Below, one piece after another: positions 52,136-60,179 of a stretch of DNA of 64,000 nt. Source of the stretch: Desulfotomaculum sp. Its GTDB lineage: Bacteria; Bacillota; Desulfotomaculia; Desulfotomaculales; Desulfallaceae. The stretch is from contig JAENYQ010000006.1 in assembly GCA_016841675.1 (NCBI GenBank), positions 1 through 64,000 of the forward strand, read 5' to 3'. Every line of letters starts with the position of its first letter. Positions within the stretch are counted from its first letter, which is position 1. Position numbers and translations under genes: made by a program. The notes beneath the pieces are model-generated. The model did no database searches. It worked only from the letters and a program-made list of their open reading frames with translations, and was not told the DNA's origin.

Positions 52136-53438
52136 TGGCGCTAAAAACCGACTCGGGAATATCTGTAGGACCCTGGAAAGCGCCGCTTACAAAGACTCCG
52201 AGTCTGTTGGTCTCCATAGGATTGACCGGATTGACCTTGCAAAAATCGTGATGATTGAGCTCGATGCCAAACTTTTTGGCCATCTCCTGTGCATCGGCAG
52301 GAGGATTTAATCCGACGGATAATACCACCATATCGAATTCTTCTGCTTTTACTCCATCGTCGGGTGTAGAATAACGTACGGTGACATTTTTGGTTTCCGG
52401 GTGCTCTTTTACTATTGATGTATAGCTTCTGATAAACTGCACTCCGGGTAATTTCTCCGTCCTTTCGAAGAATCGTTCAAAATCCTTGCCATAGGAACGA
52501 ATATCGTTATGGAATATGGTACATTCAGCCTCTGCGTCGTGGTCTTTGGTTAAAATTACTTGTTTCTGGGCGTAGGTGCAGCATACAGCTGAACAATAGC
52601 TGTTACCACCGGGGATAACCTGTCTGGAGCCAACGCATTGGATCCAGGCTATTTTATGAGGATGCTTCTTGTCTGAAGTACGCAGTATTTCACCTTGGTA
52701 TGGCCCAGTGGAGCTTAACAGCCGCTCAAATTCCATACTGGTTATTACGTTTTCAAAATCTCCGTAGTGATATTCCGACCTGACTTTGGGATCATACGGT
52801 TCAAGACCGGTTGACAAAATTATTGCGCCTACATTTATTTCTTTTGTTTCCGGCGTTTGATTTAAATCTATGGCGTTATTTTTACATACTCCTTCGCATA
52901 TTCTGCATTTATTCTCTTTAAGGTAGAGACAGCTTTCATCAATATATGCGACAAGGGGAATAGCCTGTGGAAAATAAATATGGACGGCTTTATTCTGCGA
53001 TATTTCCTGATTGAATTGATCAGGGTATTGGACCGGGCAGTACTCTACACAGGTAGTACAGCCCGTGCATTTGCTCTCGTCAATATATTTGGGCTTTTTA
53101 TTGAGCATTACCTTGAAGTTGCCTGCTTCCCCCACTACACTTTCAACTTCAGTATAGGTTAAGACTTCTATATTTTGATGCCGGCCGACCTCGACCAGCT
53201 TTGGCGATAGTATTCACATGGAACAGTCATTGGTGGGAAAGGTCTTATCTAACTGGGCCATATGGCCTCCGATGCTCGGCGCTTTTTCCACCATGAATAC
53301 TTTAAAACCGGTAGTGGCCAGATCCAGTGAGGCTTGAATGCCGCTGATCCCGCCGCCAACAACCATTACATCGCCAAAGTTACTGTCTCCACGACTTTTA
53401 CAAAGCTGTTTAATTGTTTCTTTTAGCTCTTTTGCCAC
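52074..53438 (-). CDS. hdrA: HdrA-like flavoprotein, selenocysteine-containing (N-terminal half)
   Basis: The frame begins at GTG 53438 (GAGGTGATAG upstream) with the FAD loop [20 protein letters not shown] and runs [23 protein letters not shown], then TGA (53214-53216), and continues [20 protein letters not shown]. In HdrA this position is the conserved cysteine of NDCSMC, so TGA encodes selenocysteine. A perfect 8-bp hairpin with an AGGU loop lies 14 bases after it. Ferredoxin motifs [11 protein letters not shown] and CRICEGVC and the FAD C-terminal [16 protein letters not shown] follow. Total 454 residues. HdrA proteins bifurcate electrons between ferredoxin and other carriers; here it lies in the BamB-like operon. 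Confidence 0.88.
53180..53199 (-). promoter_or_regulatory. Bacterial SECIS hairpin of hdrA
   Basis: GCTGGTCG and CGGCCGGC pair perfectly (two G-T pairs) around an AGGT tetraloop, starting 14 bases downstream of the TGA at 53214-53216. Spacing and the AGGU loop resemble the E. coli fdhF SECIS apex. Confidence 0.82.
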
Positions 53439-53504
53439 TTGCTATCACCTCATTTCATCAGGTTTAATGTTCCTATACTCTTCTGGTTAACCATACTTAG
53501 TTTT

Positions 53505-54287
53505 TCAACAGCCAAGCAGTTTCGGGTGGGTAAACACTGCCAGGTAGTCGTCGCGGGCCTGACCAACCAGGGCAATGCCCAGATCATGAGCAAGCGAAAT
53601 GGCATTCTTTGTCGGCGCGTGCCGCGAAACAACAACCGGGGTCTGCATCTTTGCCGCCTTGAGCAGCATCTCGGACGATATGCGACCAGTGATCAGCAGC
53701 AGTCGGTCTTTGGTTGATAATCCCCTCAATAGACATTCACCCTGGATCTTGTTCAAGGTGTTATGTCGTCCGATATCCTCAGCCACTACGAGCAGGTTCC
53801 TGGTATCGGACAGAGCTGAAGTATGCACGCCGCCACTAAGCCGGTACAGATCCATCTGCTCTAAAAGCTGCTTCATCAGTGACAGCACTTCCGTTGGTGC
53901 AACAACAAGATCCGATTCCACCCTTTGCCCCTGAGTTTTGAAGACTGAACTGCCACTGCAGCCAAGTTTACGCAACGTTGGCAATAGATACTCGGAGTTT
54001 TTGAGCCGCACATCGGCCCGCGATACATCCTCACGCAACCGCATGCTCACCACGTCGCCAATGTCTGAAATGATACCCTCTGCGTAAAGATATCCGATAA
54101 CAAGGTAATTCAGCTTGGCTGCAGTACACAGGATTGTGACCAGTGCTTCCTGATTCACATAAATAGTGAGCTCCATCTCGCAGGGCACGTGAACTGAGGT
54201 ACTGACCCATGCCCCGTCTGAAAAGCGTTTACAAACCACTTCCGCTGCTACACCTTGCATATCTGATACTCCAATTGCTTTTTGCAT
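53505..54287 (-). CDS. fdhD: FdhD-type sulfur carrier/formate dehydrogenase accessory protein
   Basis: The 260-residue protein has FdhD signatures: SVHVPCEMELTIYVNQEALV, NYLVIGYLYAEGII, RKLGCSG, SGGVHTSAL, VAEDIGRHNTLNKIQGECLL, LLLITGRISSEMLLKAAKMQ and VVSRHAPTKNAISLAHDLGI. FdhD passes sulfur from IscS to the Mo/W-bis-MGD of formate dehydrogenase. The catalytic region has one cysteine (GCSGSS) rather than CxxC. GGAAGGGA supports the ATG at 54287; the frame opens at 54326 inside a short repeat. Its place between the BamC-like and HdrA genes suggests it may also serve the operon's tungsten enzyme. Confidence 0.9.
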   Translation of the reverse strand: MQKAIGVSDMQGVAAEVVCKRFSDGAWVSTSVHVPCEMELTIYVNQEALVTILCTAAKLNYLVIGYLYAEGIISDIGDVVSMRLREDVSRADVRLKNSEYLLPTLRKLGCSGSSVFKTQGQRVESDLVVAPTEVLSLMKQLLEQMDLYRLSGGVHTSALSDTRNLLVVAEDIGRHNTLNKIQGECLLRGLSTKDRLLLITGRISSEMLLKAAKMQTPVVVSRHAPTKNAISLAHDLGIALVGQARDDYLAVFTHPKLLGC

Positions 54288-54305
54288 TTCAGCTTCCCTT
54301 CCACT

Positions 54306-54384
54306 GGGGACATTCCTCGACCCCATAGCCTTGACCCATAAGCAGAATAGGGGTGTCCCCTTTCATATTTGGGGGACATTCCTC
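54306..54384. repeat. REP-like palindromic insertion between fdhD and the ferredoxin gene
   Basis: GGGGACATTCCTC occurs at 54313-54325 and again at 54372-54384, with AGGGGTGTCCCCTTTCATAT between. Similar GGGGACA elements occur in the glucan synthase gene and, more loosely, at 2535 and 13500. It lies in the transcribed spacer of the operon. Confidence 0.65.
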
Positions 54385-54385
54385 A

Positions 54386-54940
54386 TTAGTCCCTCTCTAC
54401 CATTCGGGCCAATGTATCCACCAGCGTGTCTAATCCATGCCTGTCCACCAAGTGTTTCAATCCCATTTCCATCTCACCCAAAATCACTTCTTCTTCGACT
54501 TCCTCTTCCCTTTCTTCGTAAATCAGGACATCATTTAAGCACACTTGAACACAGAGCGGCTTTTCTCCTGGCGGCTTTTCTCCTGGCGCATTTTCTTCAC
54601 ACATATCGCATTTTAAAGGGAGGCCGGAATCAGGCTCTTTGAATAAATCCCTGGATGGACAGGCAGCCCTGCAGAAGCCGCACTCGTCGTATTCCTTTCC
54701 GTCAATTATATATTTATCTCGGCCCATGCATTCGGCTGCAGCCAGCTCACCCGCAAATACCGGCAGCCAGATGTCTTTTAGCCGGTGGGTCATCACCTGA
54801 ATCCGGGATCTGGCCGGATTATTGCTGCTGTATTTCGGTATAGCATGAAATGAGGAGCAGGCTACTTCACAGGCCCGACAGCCATTACATTTATCTGCAT
54901 CGACTTTGATCGTCTTGATCTTCTTCTTAATCTTGGCCAT
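54386..54940 (-). CDS. BamC-like/AOR-associated multi-cluster ferredoxin
   Basis: The 184-residue protein has an N-terminal cluster motif (CNGCRACEVACSSFHAIP), a second group CGFCRAACPSRDLF, and CDMCEE ... CVQVCLNDVL, enough cysteines for three 4Fe-4S clusters, as in the BamC subunit of class II benzoyl-CoA reductase and in AOR-partner ferredoxins. A repeated EKPPGEKP and an acidic stretch (EEREEEVEEEV) follow. Its ATG overlaps the stop of the BamB-like gene by 14 bases with AGAGGGGGAT as ribosome-binding site, so expression is coupled. It should shuttle electrons between the tungsten enzyme and the HdrA-type protein. Confidence 0.85.
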   Translation of the reverse strand: MAKIKKKIKTIKVDADKCNGCRACEVACSSFHAIPKYSSNNPARSRIQVMTHRLKDIWLPVFAGELAAAECMGRDKYIIDGKEYDECGFCRAACPSRDLFKEPDSGLPLKCDMCEENAPGEKPPGEKPLCVQVCLNDVLIYEEREEEVEEEVILGEMEMGLKHLVDRHGLDTLVDTLARMVERD

Positions 54941-56909
54941 CTTTTAACATCCCCCTCTTTTCAAGGTCTTCGGCAACATAACCCAGATCTAATTCCTGTA
55001 ATCTTTCTTTAGTAGGGATACCGTCATAATTCCATCCCTTGAATTTGTAATACGTAGTTAAGAGATTTTCTTCAAGCTCGGGAAATCTCTTCTTCCAATG
55101 GTCTTCAGGCGGTTTCTCATCAGGCCTCATCATGCCTCTTCGATTATTAAACGCTCTGTGTAAATTACGGCTCCGATTGACTATTTTCTTTAGTCCGGCT
55201 TCATCTAGATCCATCCCGGTGGCCGCCGAGATTATTTTTGGGTAATTGTGAATATGATAGGGAGGCTTCAGAACAAACGATGCCCACCCGGCACATATCC
55301 CAAGGGCGTCATCAACGTTATGCAGCATCTCCATCCAATCTACAATTTCACAGCACATTTCAGGGGTCGGGTAATATGGATTTGCGTTTTCTCCGCGCGA
55401 TTCCCAGTCCAGTAAATATTGCTTGAACTTTTCATCAGGAAGCTGGGGCCAGTCCTTTACAAACTCCTCTCTATCCTCTTTTCTGGGAATAGCCCCCTGG
55501 GGCCAATTGCCTTCCATTTGAGTAATGCTTATCTTCTCGTTGGTAGAATACATAAGATAGTAAAGCGGATCCAGCATGCCCAATTTGATATTCATCTGTT
55601 CGTGTTTTTTAATGGTATTATGATCAAATGCCTCTGCACCATTGCCAATCTTGCGGGCTGCCCAATAAACGCCGTCGGCCAGAACATCTCCTATTCCTTC
55701 CCGCCGGACAACTTTGTCAAGCAGCCAGAAAAATCTCCCTTCATTATCGGATGGGCATCCTGCAAAATCTGCATCAGTAAGAATACCAGCTTCATAAAGC
55801 TCAACAGCGAAGGCCAAAATTTGCGGGGTTGAAAATGAATCCAATCCATACTCAGTAGCGCGCTGTAAAATTTTCCAGGTGAAATCAAGATCGTCTACGT
55901 AAGCTGCCATGGTATAAGTAAGTTTCGAAAAGCATTTCATCATGAATCTTGGAACATCCTTGAAGGAAATTAAGGCCCCGCATTGTTGTGTACAGTTAAA
56001 GCAGCTTATTAAACGCTTTATCGCAGATGTTTGACTCTTCGTCCAACTCTCTTCGGTTTCCTTGGTCCAAAAGTCTTTTCTCCGGCTGCGGGCATTTCCC
56101 CAAGCAAAACCTGTAGTATGCCACTCTTCATCAGCGTATTTCATCGCTTGCGGCGAACCAATAATAGCGCCGTGCTGAGGTGAGTGCACTGCTATCTTAA
56201 GGTGATTTTCATTCCGTAATTTTACGAATTTTAGCACCTCACCCATAATAAGTTCCCTAAATTCTTCCCCTCGGGCAATGTAGACGTCCTTTGTTCCCCG
56301 GACAGCTATCGCCTTTAGGTTTTTGTCCCCCATAACGGCGCCTCCTCCGCCCCGACTGGAACTCGACCTTGACTGTTCGATAGAAGCGGTGAAAACTCGG
56401 TTTTCACCGGCCAAGCCGATAGCGGCCACCTGGGCTCTCGGTTCTTTCAACTCGTCTCTTATTAGGTCTTGCGTTTCAACAGCACCCTTGCCTCTCAAAT
56501 ATGATGCGTCACGTATTTCTACTTTGTCATTGTGTATCCATATATACACCAGATTGGGTGACTTGCCACGAATGATTATTTTGTCATACCCGGCATACTT
56601 CAATTCCGCCGCCCAAAATCCCCCCATCATTGGATAGGCCAGTAAATCCGTCTGAGGAGAAATGAAGGAAACAAGGGTACGATTAGCGCTGAAAGCTGGA
56701 GTGCCACATAAAAGACCAGAACTGAATATCAGTAAATTCTCAGGATCAAATGCTTTAGTTTCAGGGGGAACCCTATCCCAGTGCAACTTGACACTGGTAC
56801 CAAGACCACCCAAATGAAGTTCCATTAATCTCGGGTCAGTTTCTACCTTTTCAATGTTTCCTGTGGCTAAATCAATTTCCAAGTTATATCCTGTCTCTGC
56901 GTATCTCAT
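54927..56909 (-). CDS. Aldehyde:ferredoxin oxidoreductase-family tungsten enzyme, BamB-like
   Basis: The 660-residue protein begins RYAETGYNLEIDLATGNIEK and has LHLGGLGTSVKLHWDRVPPE, SANRTLVSFISPQTDLLAYP, MMGGFWAAELKYAGYDKIII, IGLAGENRVFTASIE, GGGGAVMGDKNLKAIAVRG, the cluster ligands CFNCTQQC and a late cysteine in GICAGW. Overall similarity by eye is to BamB, the active-site subunit of ATP-independent benzoyl-CoA reductase, more than to classical AOR, including DEEWHTTGFAWGNARSRRKD near the active site. Benzoyl-CoA or another enoyl/aryl-CoA could be the substrate; aldehyde oxidation cannot be excluded. AGAGGGG precedes the ATG. A sigma-54 promoter lies about 255 bases upstream. Confidence 0.85.
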   Translation of the reverse strand: MRYAETGYNLEIDLATGNIEKVETDPRLMELHLGGLGTSVKLHWDRVPPETKAFDPENLLIFSSGLLCGTPAFSANRTLVSFISPQTDLLAYPMMGGFWAAELKYAGYDKIIIRGKSPNLVYIWIHNDKVEIRDASYLRGKGAVETQDLIRDELKEPRAQVAAIGLAGENRVFTASIEQSRSSSSRGGGGAVMGDKNLKAIAVRGTKDVYIARGEEFRELIMGEVLKFVKLRNENHLKIAVHSPQHGAIIGSPQAMKYADEEWHTTGFAWGNARSRRKDFWTKETEESWTKSQTSAIKRLISCFNCTQQCGALISFKDVPRFMMKCFSKLTYTMAAYVDDLDFTWKILQRATEYGLDSFSTPQILAFAVELYEAGILTDADFAGCPSDNEGRFFWLLDKVVRREGIGDVLADGVYWAARKIGNGAEAFDHNTIKKHEQMNIKLGMLDPLYYLMYSTNEKISITQMEGNWPQGAIPRKEDREEFVKDWPQLPDEKFKQYLLDWESRGENANPYYPTPEMCCEIVDWMEMLHNVDDALGICAGWASFVLKPPYHIHNYPKIISAATGMDLDEAGLKKIVNRSRNLHRAFNNRRGMMRPDEKPPEDHWKKRFPELEENLLTTYYKFKGWNYDGIPTKERLQELDLGYVAEDLEKRGMLKDGQD

Positions 56910-57164
56910 TTTTCAACCCCTCTAAGTATCTTATTAGCCCCTTTCGGGTAACTCCGCATGCATTGCTTTCAGTTGCGCAGGTTGTTCATGGCATCTTAGC
57001 TTAAGGTCTTGTTTTTTGGGGCGACGCCGCGCGCGCCGAAAGCAACAAAAAGTATAGGTTAAAACTGTGGTGGGGATAAATGGTTCCCACGTCCGTCTTG
57101 GTGCGGCTAACTTGTTATGATTATTAGGCTAACCATGTCAGAATAGAAGTATATTTTAAATATA

Positions 57165-57181
57165 GCAATTATTGTGCCAAG
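57165..57181 (-). promoter_or_regulatory. Sigma-54 (-24/-12) promoter of the BamB-like operon
   Basis: The minus strand reads TTGGCACAATAATTGCT, a full match to the consensus TGGCAC-N5-TTGC, with exactly ten bases between GG and GC. It faces the BamB-like gene, which starts about 255 bases downstream. No sigma-A promoter of similar quality is visible between them. Confidence 0.85.
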
Positions 57182-57345
57182 CACCCGTTGAGTCTTAAGT
57201 GTTTTTTTCAGCAGGGTAACTGGTGTAATAGCCAGGCAACCCCTAACCGTATGCAAGAAGATTATCCCCGAGTTGCTTTCACCGTGTAGAGATTTTCATA
57301 CAACTGCAAGCTAAATAACAACAGGCTGTTCGGCAGGGATATACG

Positions 57346-57382
57346 CTGACAGTGATGTGTGAAGATATTCTTACACTGTCAG
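57346..57382. promoter_or_regulatory. Inverted-repeat enhancer (UAS) for a sigma-54 activator
   Basis: CTGACAGTG (57346-57354) and CACTGTCAG (57374-57382) are perfect 9-bp arms separated by 19 bases. They lie about 165-215 bases upstream of the -24/-12 promoter, the usual distance for an activator-binding enhancer. Confidence 0.75.
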
Positions 57383-57582
57383 TCAAATCAGTCACATTTT
57401 ATTATTGCTTCGATATTAACATTGAATTTTCCAAAATTTATCTTTCACTGCCCGGATAAAACCACCTTCTGGGTCTGGGGGTCGCTCGCTCCATGACCGT
57501 TGTTATGACAATATGTATTGACAGGCATCTTTTTTTTCAAAAACCGAAAAAACCAGCCTTTCCCTTTTAGGTATACTTTCAA

Positions 57583-57613
57583 AAAAAAGGCCCGGTTTTG
57601 TGGAAAACCGGGG
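57583..57613 (-). terminator. Intrinsic terminator of the modABC transcript
   Basis: CCCGGTTTT and AAAACCGGG form a perfect stem, followed on the minus strand by CCTTTTTTTT. It lies 66 bases after the modC stop codon. The rest of 56910-57678 holds the sigma-54 elements and no recognised gene. Confidence 0.88.
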
Positions 57614-57678
57614 TTGTAAGGAGTGTAAAAGTTTAACGGCTCTAACCTAAATGAAAGTTTATCGTTTGGCCTGCCGTC

Positions 57679-58356
57679 TTAATACAAAAGACTTATGTGA
57701 TTTGCCACAGGTTGTCCTTTTTCCAAAGTCAATATTACATCACCTAGAATACTTGCGTCTTCTTCGTCGTGCGAAACCACCACGAAAGGTATTTGCCACT
57801 GCCGGTGCAGCTTTTTTAATTCTTCCCTGAGCATAATCTTATTTTCCTTGTCCAGGGCGCTGAAGGGCTCATCCAGCAGCAGCAATTCGGGCTGCACCAC
57901 CAATGCACGGGCCAGGGCGACCCGTTGTTTTTCCCCGCCGGAAAGCTGTGCGGGATAACGGTCGACCAGGTGTCCCAATCCAAATGAGTTCAGCATTTCC
58001 AAAGGATCCGTCACGTCATTTGTTTCGTTTTTTTTGTTCCGCTTGTTTTTTAGTCCGTACATTACGTTCTGGTGCACGGTCATGTGCGGAAACAAGGCAT
58101 AATCCTGGAACAGGTAACCCACGTTTCTGGACCGGGTGGGGATATTGATTCTTTCATTTGAAGAATATAATACCCGTCTGTTCAGTGTAATTTGTCCGGA
58201 AGACGGCTTTCGCAAACCGGCCAGGCAGTGCAGGACAGTTGTTTTTCCCGCCCCGGAATGTCCCCAAAGGACGAGAATCTGGTTGCCGAGTTTCAATTCC
58301 AGTTCCATGGTGAAGTGCCACAGTTTTTTCGTTAATCGTAACTCTAACATATTCAT
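57679..58356 (-). CDS. modC: Molybdate/tungstate ABC transporter ATPase
   Basis: The 225-residue ATPase has Walker A (LWGHSGAGKTTVLHCLAGLR), Q-loop (VGYLFQDYALFPHMTV), signature (YPAQLSGGEKQRVALARAL), Walker B (ELLLLDEPFSALD) and H-loop (FVVVSHDEEDA). It lacks the C-terminal molybdate-binding TOBE/MOP domain of full-length ModC (about 350 residues), as in many Firmicute and WtpC-like versions. The start is uncertain among 58392, 58356 and 58350. Its ATG lies 11 bases after the modB stop, and the set is read as modA-modB-modC followed by a terminator. Confidence 0.9.
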   Translation of the reverse strand: MNMLELRLTKKLWHFTMELELKLGNQILVLWGHSGAGKTTVLHCLAGLRKPSSGQITLNRRVLYSSNERINIPTRSRNVGYLFQDYALFPHMTVHQNVMYGLKNKRNKKNETNDVTDPLEMLNSFGLGHLVDRYPAQLSGGEKQRVALARALVVQPELLLLDEPFSALDKENKIMLREELKKLHRQWQIPFVVVSHDEEDASILGDVILTLEKGQPVANHISLLY

Positions 58357-58367
58357 CACCGCAAATA

Positions 58368-59039
58368 TTAGTAATTGCGCCTCTTGGCCCACCGGTTGAC
58401 CCAGAAAATTACCACAAAGCTGAAAATAGTAATAATAGCCACCAGTGTTCTGGCCGTGGCGTTGTCCCCGGCGTCTACCGCAAAATATATGGCCAGGGGA
58501 ATGGTCTGGGTTTGCCCGGGAATGTTACCCGCCACCATCAAAGTGGCGCCAAACTCGCCCAAAGCTCTGGCGAATGATAAAACCAAACCAGCTATTATCC
58601 CCGGCCAGGCCAGGGGGAGGGTGACGGTAAAAAATATTCGCCATTCACCGGCCCCTAGGGTCCGGGCCGCTTTTTCATAATTTTCGTCCACACTTTTAAA
58701 GGCCGCCTTGGCACTCTGGTACATTAGCGGGAAAGCCACCACCGTGGAAGCCAACACTGCGGCCCACCAGGTAAAGATTAGAGATATGCCCAGCTCAGAT
58801 AAAAAGCGGCCCAAAAAGCCGTTTTTACCGATTAACATCAGAAGTCCGTAACCGATGACTGAGGGTGGCAGCACCAAGGGCAAAGTCAATGCCGCTTCCA
58901 CAAAGTCTTTCCCGTAAAATTCCCGGCGGGCCAGCAACCTGGACAGCGGCAAGCCCAGGCAGGTGACAATAAACACTGCTATAATTGCAACCCGGAGAGA
59001 TAGAAAAACGGGATACCAGTCGGCAAGTTGAAAGAACAT
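58368..59039 (-). CDS. modB: Molybdate ABC transporter permease
   Basis: The 223-residue permease has five predicted helices and the ModB signatures ALTLPLVLPPSVIGYGLLML and the EAA loop ARTLGAGEWRIFFTVTLPLA, followed by FARALGEFGATLMVAGNIPG, which is nearly invariant in ModB. It forms the membrane channel for molybdate (or tungstate) delivered by ModA and driven by ModC. It lies 9 bases after modA. The neighbouring small membrane protein upstream of modA may be an accessory. Confidence 0.93.
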   Translation of the reverse strand: MFFQLADWYPVFLSLRVAIIAVFIVTCLGLPLSRLLARREFYGKDFVEAALTLPLVLPPSVIGYGLLMLIGKNGFLGRFLSELGISLIFTWWAAVLASTVVAFPLMYQSAKAAFKSVDENYEKAARTLGAGEWRIFFTVTLPLAWPGIIAGLVLSFARALGEFGATLMVAGNIPGQTQTIPLAIYFAVDAGDNATARTLVAIITIFSFVVIFWVNRWAKRRNY

Positions 59040-59048
59040 GAATCAGAG

Positions 59049-59843
59049 CTATTTAATCAGGGGCTTGAAGCCGTACTTGGCAAAAATTTGTGCCGCTTCA
59101 TCCCCCGAAATGAATTCGGTAAAAGCCTGTGCTTCCTCCGGATGCCCGGTGTCTTTGATCACGGCCATAGGATATACAATAGGCTTGTGTGAACCGACCG
59201 GCGCAGCGGCAACGATTTTAATTCCTTTACCGACTACGGTATCGGAACTATAGACCAGGCCGGCATCCACGTTACCGGTTTCCACGTAGGTTAGCACCTG
59301 GCGCACATCCTTGGCCAGGACCAGTTTGGGTTGGATTTTTTCCCATAATTCCATGCTGACCAGGGCTTCCTTGGCGTACTTGCCGGCAGGCACGGATTCC
59401 GGTGTGCCGATGCTGATCTGGTCCACGTCGCTACCGGTCAAATCCGCAAAGCCGGTCAAATTACCATCACTTTGCGTAATCAGTACTATTTCGTTGCTTA
59501 ACAGGTCCTGACGGGTTTCTTTAACAATCAGCTCCTTATTGGCCAGGGCGTCCATCTGGGATTTACCCGCAGAAATAAACACGTCTGCCGGCGCCCCTTC
59601 CTCAATTTGTTTCTGCAGGGTCCCAGAGGAAGCAAAATTATAGGTTATACTAACTTCAGGATGTTCAGTTATGTAAATTCCCTTTAGTTCCTCCGCCGCA
59701 TCTTTAAGGCTGGCTGCCGCCGAAATGGTCAAGCTCACCTGCTCTGTTTGGGGCTTGATTTGTTCCTTGTCGGTCCCGCAACCGGTCGCTACAGTTGCGA
59801 TAAAAAACATTACTAGACCCAACAAAAATGATAATCTTTTCAT
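59049..59843 (-). CDS. modA: Molybdate-binding lipoprotein
   Basis: The 264-residue protein has a lipoprotein signal (LSFLLGLVMFFIATVATGCG, lipobox ATGC) and ModA motifs SLTISAAASLKDAAEELKGI, VSITYNFASSGTLQKQIEEG, APADVFISAGKSQMD, GTPESVPAGKYAKEAL, VLTYVETGNVDAGLVYSSDT. The two oxyanion-binding serines (AAAS and SSGT) are present. It is the first subunit gene, with a 57-residue membrane protein just upstream. GGAGTAACC precedes the ATG. Divergent transcription from the HTH/PBP regulator at 60180 suggests molybdate- or tungstate-dependent control. Confidence 0.94.
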   Translation of the reverse strand: MKRLSFLLGLVMFFIATVATGCGTDKEQIKPQTEQVSLTISAAASLKDAAEELKGIYITEHPEVSITYNFASSGTLQKQIEEGAPADVFISAGKSQMDALANKELIVKETRQDLLSNEIVLITQSDGNLTGFADLTGSDVDQISIGTPESVPAGKYAKEALVSMELWEKIQPKLVLAKDVRQVLTYVETGNVDAGLVYSSDTVVGKGIKIVAAAPVGSHKPIVYPMAVIKDTGHPEEAQAFTEFISGDEAAQIFAKYGFKPLIK

Positions 59844-59876
59844 TGTATTGGTTACTCCTTTCCAATGCTACCAGTG

Positions 59877-60050
59877 TTATAAAAGTGCTTTTTCATATGC
59901 TGATTCAAAGCCTGTACCTCGTGAAAGGGCATACCTTTGTCTGATAAAAGAAAACAAGCTTTCCAGGACGGAATAAATCGTCAACGAAAAGATAACAAGT
60001 AAAGCAATACCCATAAAAACGTAAGTTAATGAAGTAATAACGCTGTCCAT
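59877..60050 (-). CDS. 57-residue single-pass membrane protein upstream of modA
   Basis: The frame reads MDSVITSLTYVFMGIALLVI, FSLTIYSVLESLFSFIRQRY and ALSRGTGFESAYEKALL. It has one long hydrophobic helix then a basic amphipathic part. GGGTGAGAGCAA before the ATG at 60050 is a usable ribosome-binding site. It ends 33 bases before the modA start on the same strand and would be the first gene of the transporter operon. No family is recognised. It could be a small regulator or stabiliser of the ABC transporter (inference). Confidence 0.65.
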   Translation of the reverse strand: MDSVITSLTYVFMGIALLVIFSLTIYSVLESLFSFIRQRYALSRGTGFESAYEKALL

Positions 60051-60101
60051 TTGCTCTCACCCGCTTCAACAATTATTTTCTTAAAAGTGAATAAACATTA
60101 C

Positions 60102-60121
60102 GTAACGTTACAAAACGTTAC
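60102..60121. promoter_or_regulatory. Candidate operator between mod operon and regulator gene
   Basis: GTAACG (60102-60107) and CGTTAC (60116-60121) are an inverted repeat with eight bases between, and ACGTAACGTTAC is itself partly palindromic. It lies in the 129-base divergent region. The HTH/PBP protein encoded next door is the natural candidate to bind it. Confidence 0.6.
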
Positions 60122-60179
60122 TATGTATAAATAGTAAATTGAGTTATAATACTTGTCAAGGTACTGGGGGGGGGAATAA

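Noticed and set aside
54306..54384. GGGGACATTCCTC repeats considered as an attachment site or CRISPR leader
   Set aside because: Only two copies with a palindromic core and related copies elsewhere; a REP-like element fits better.
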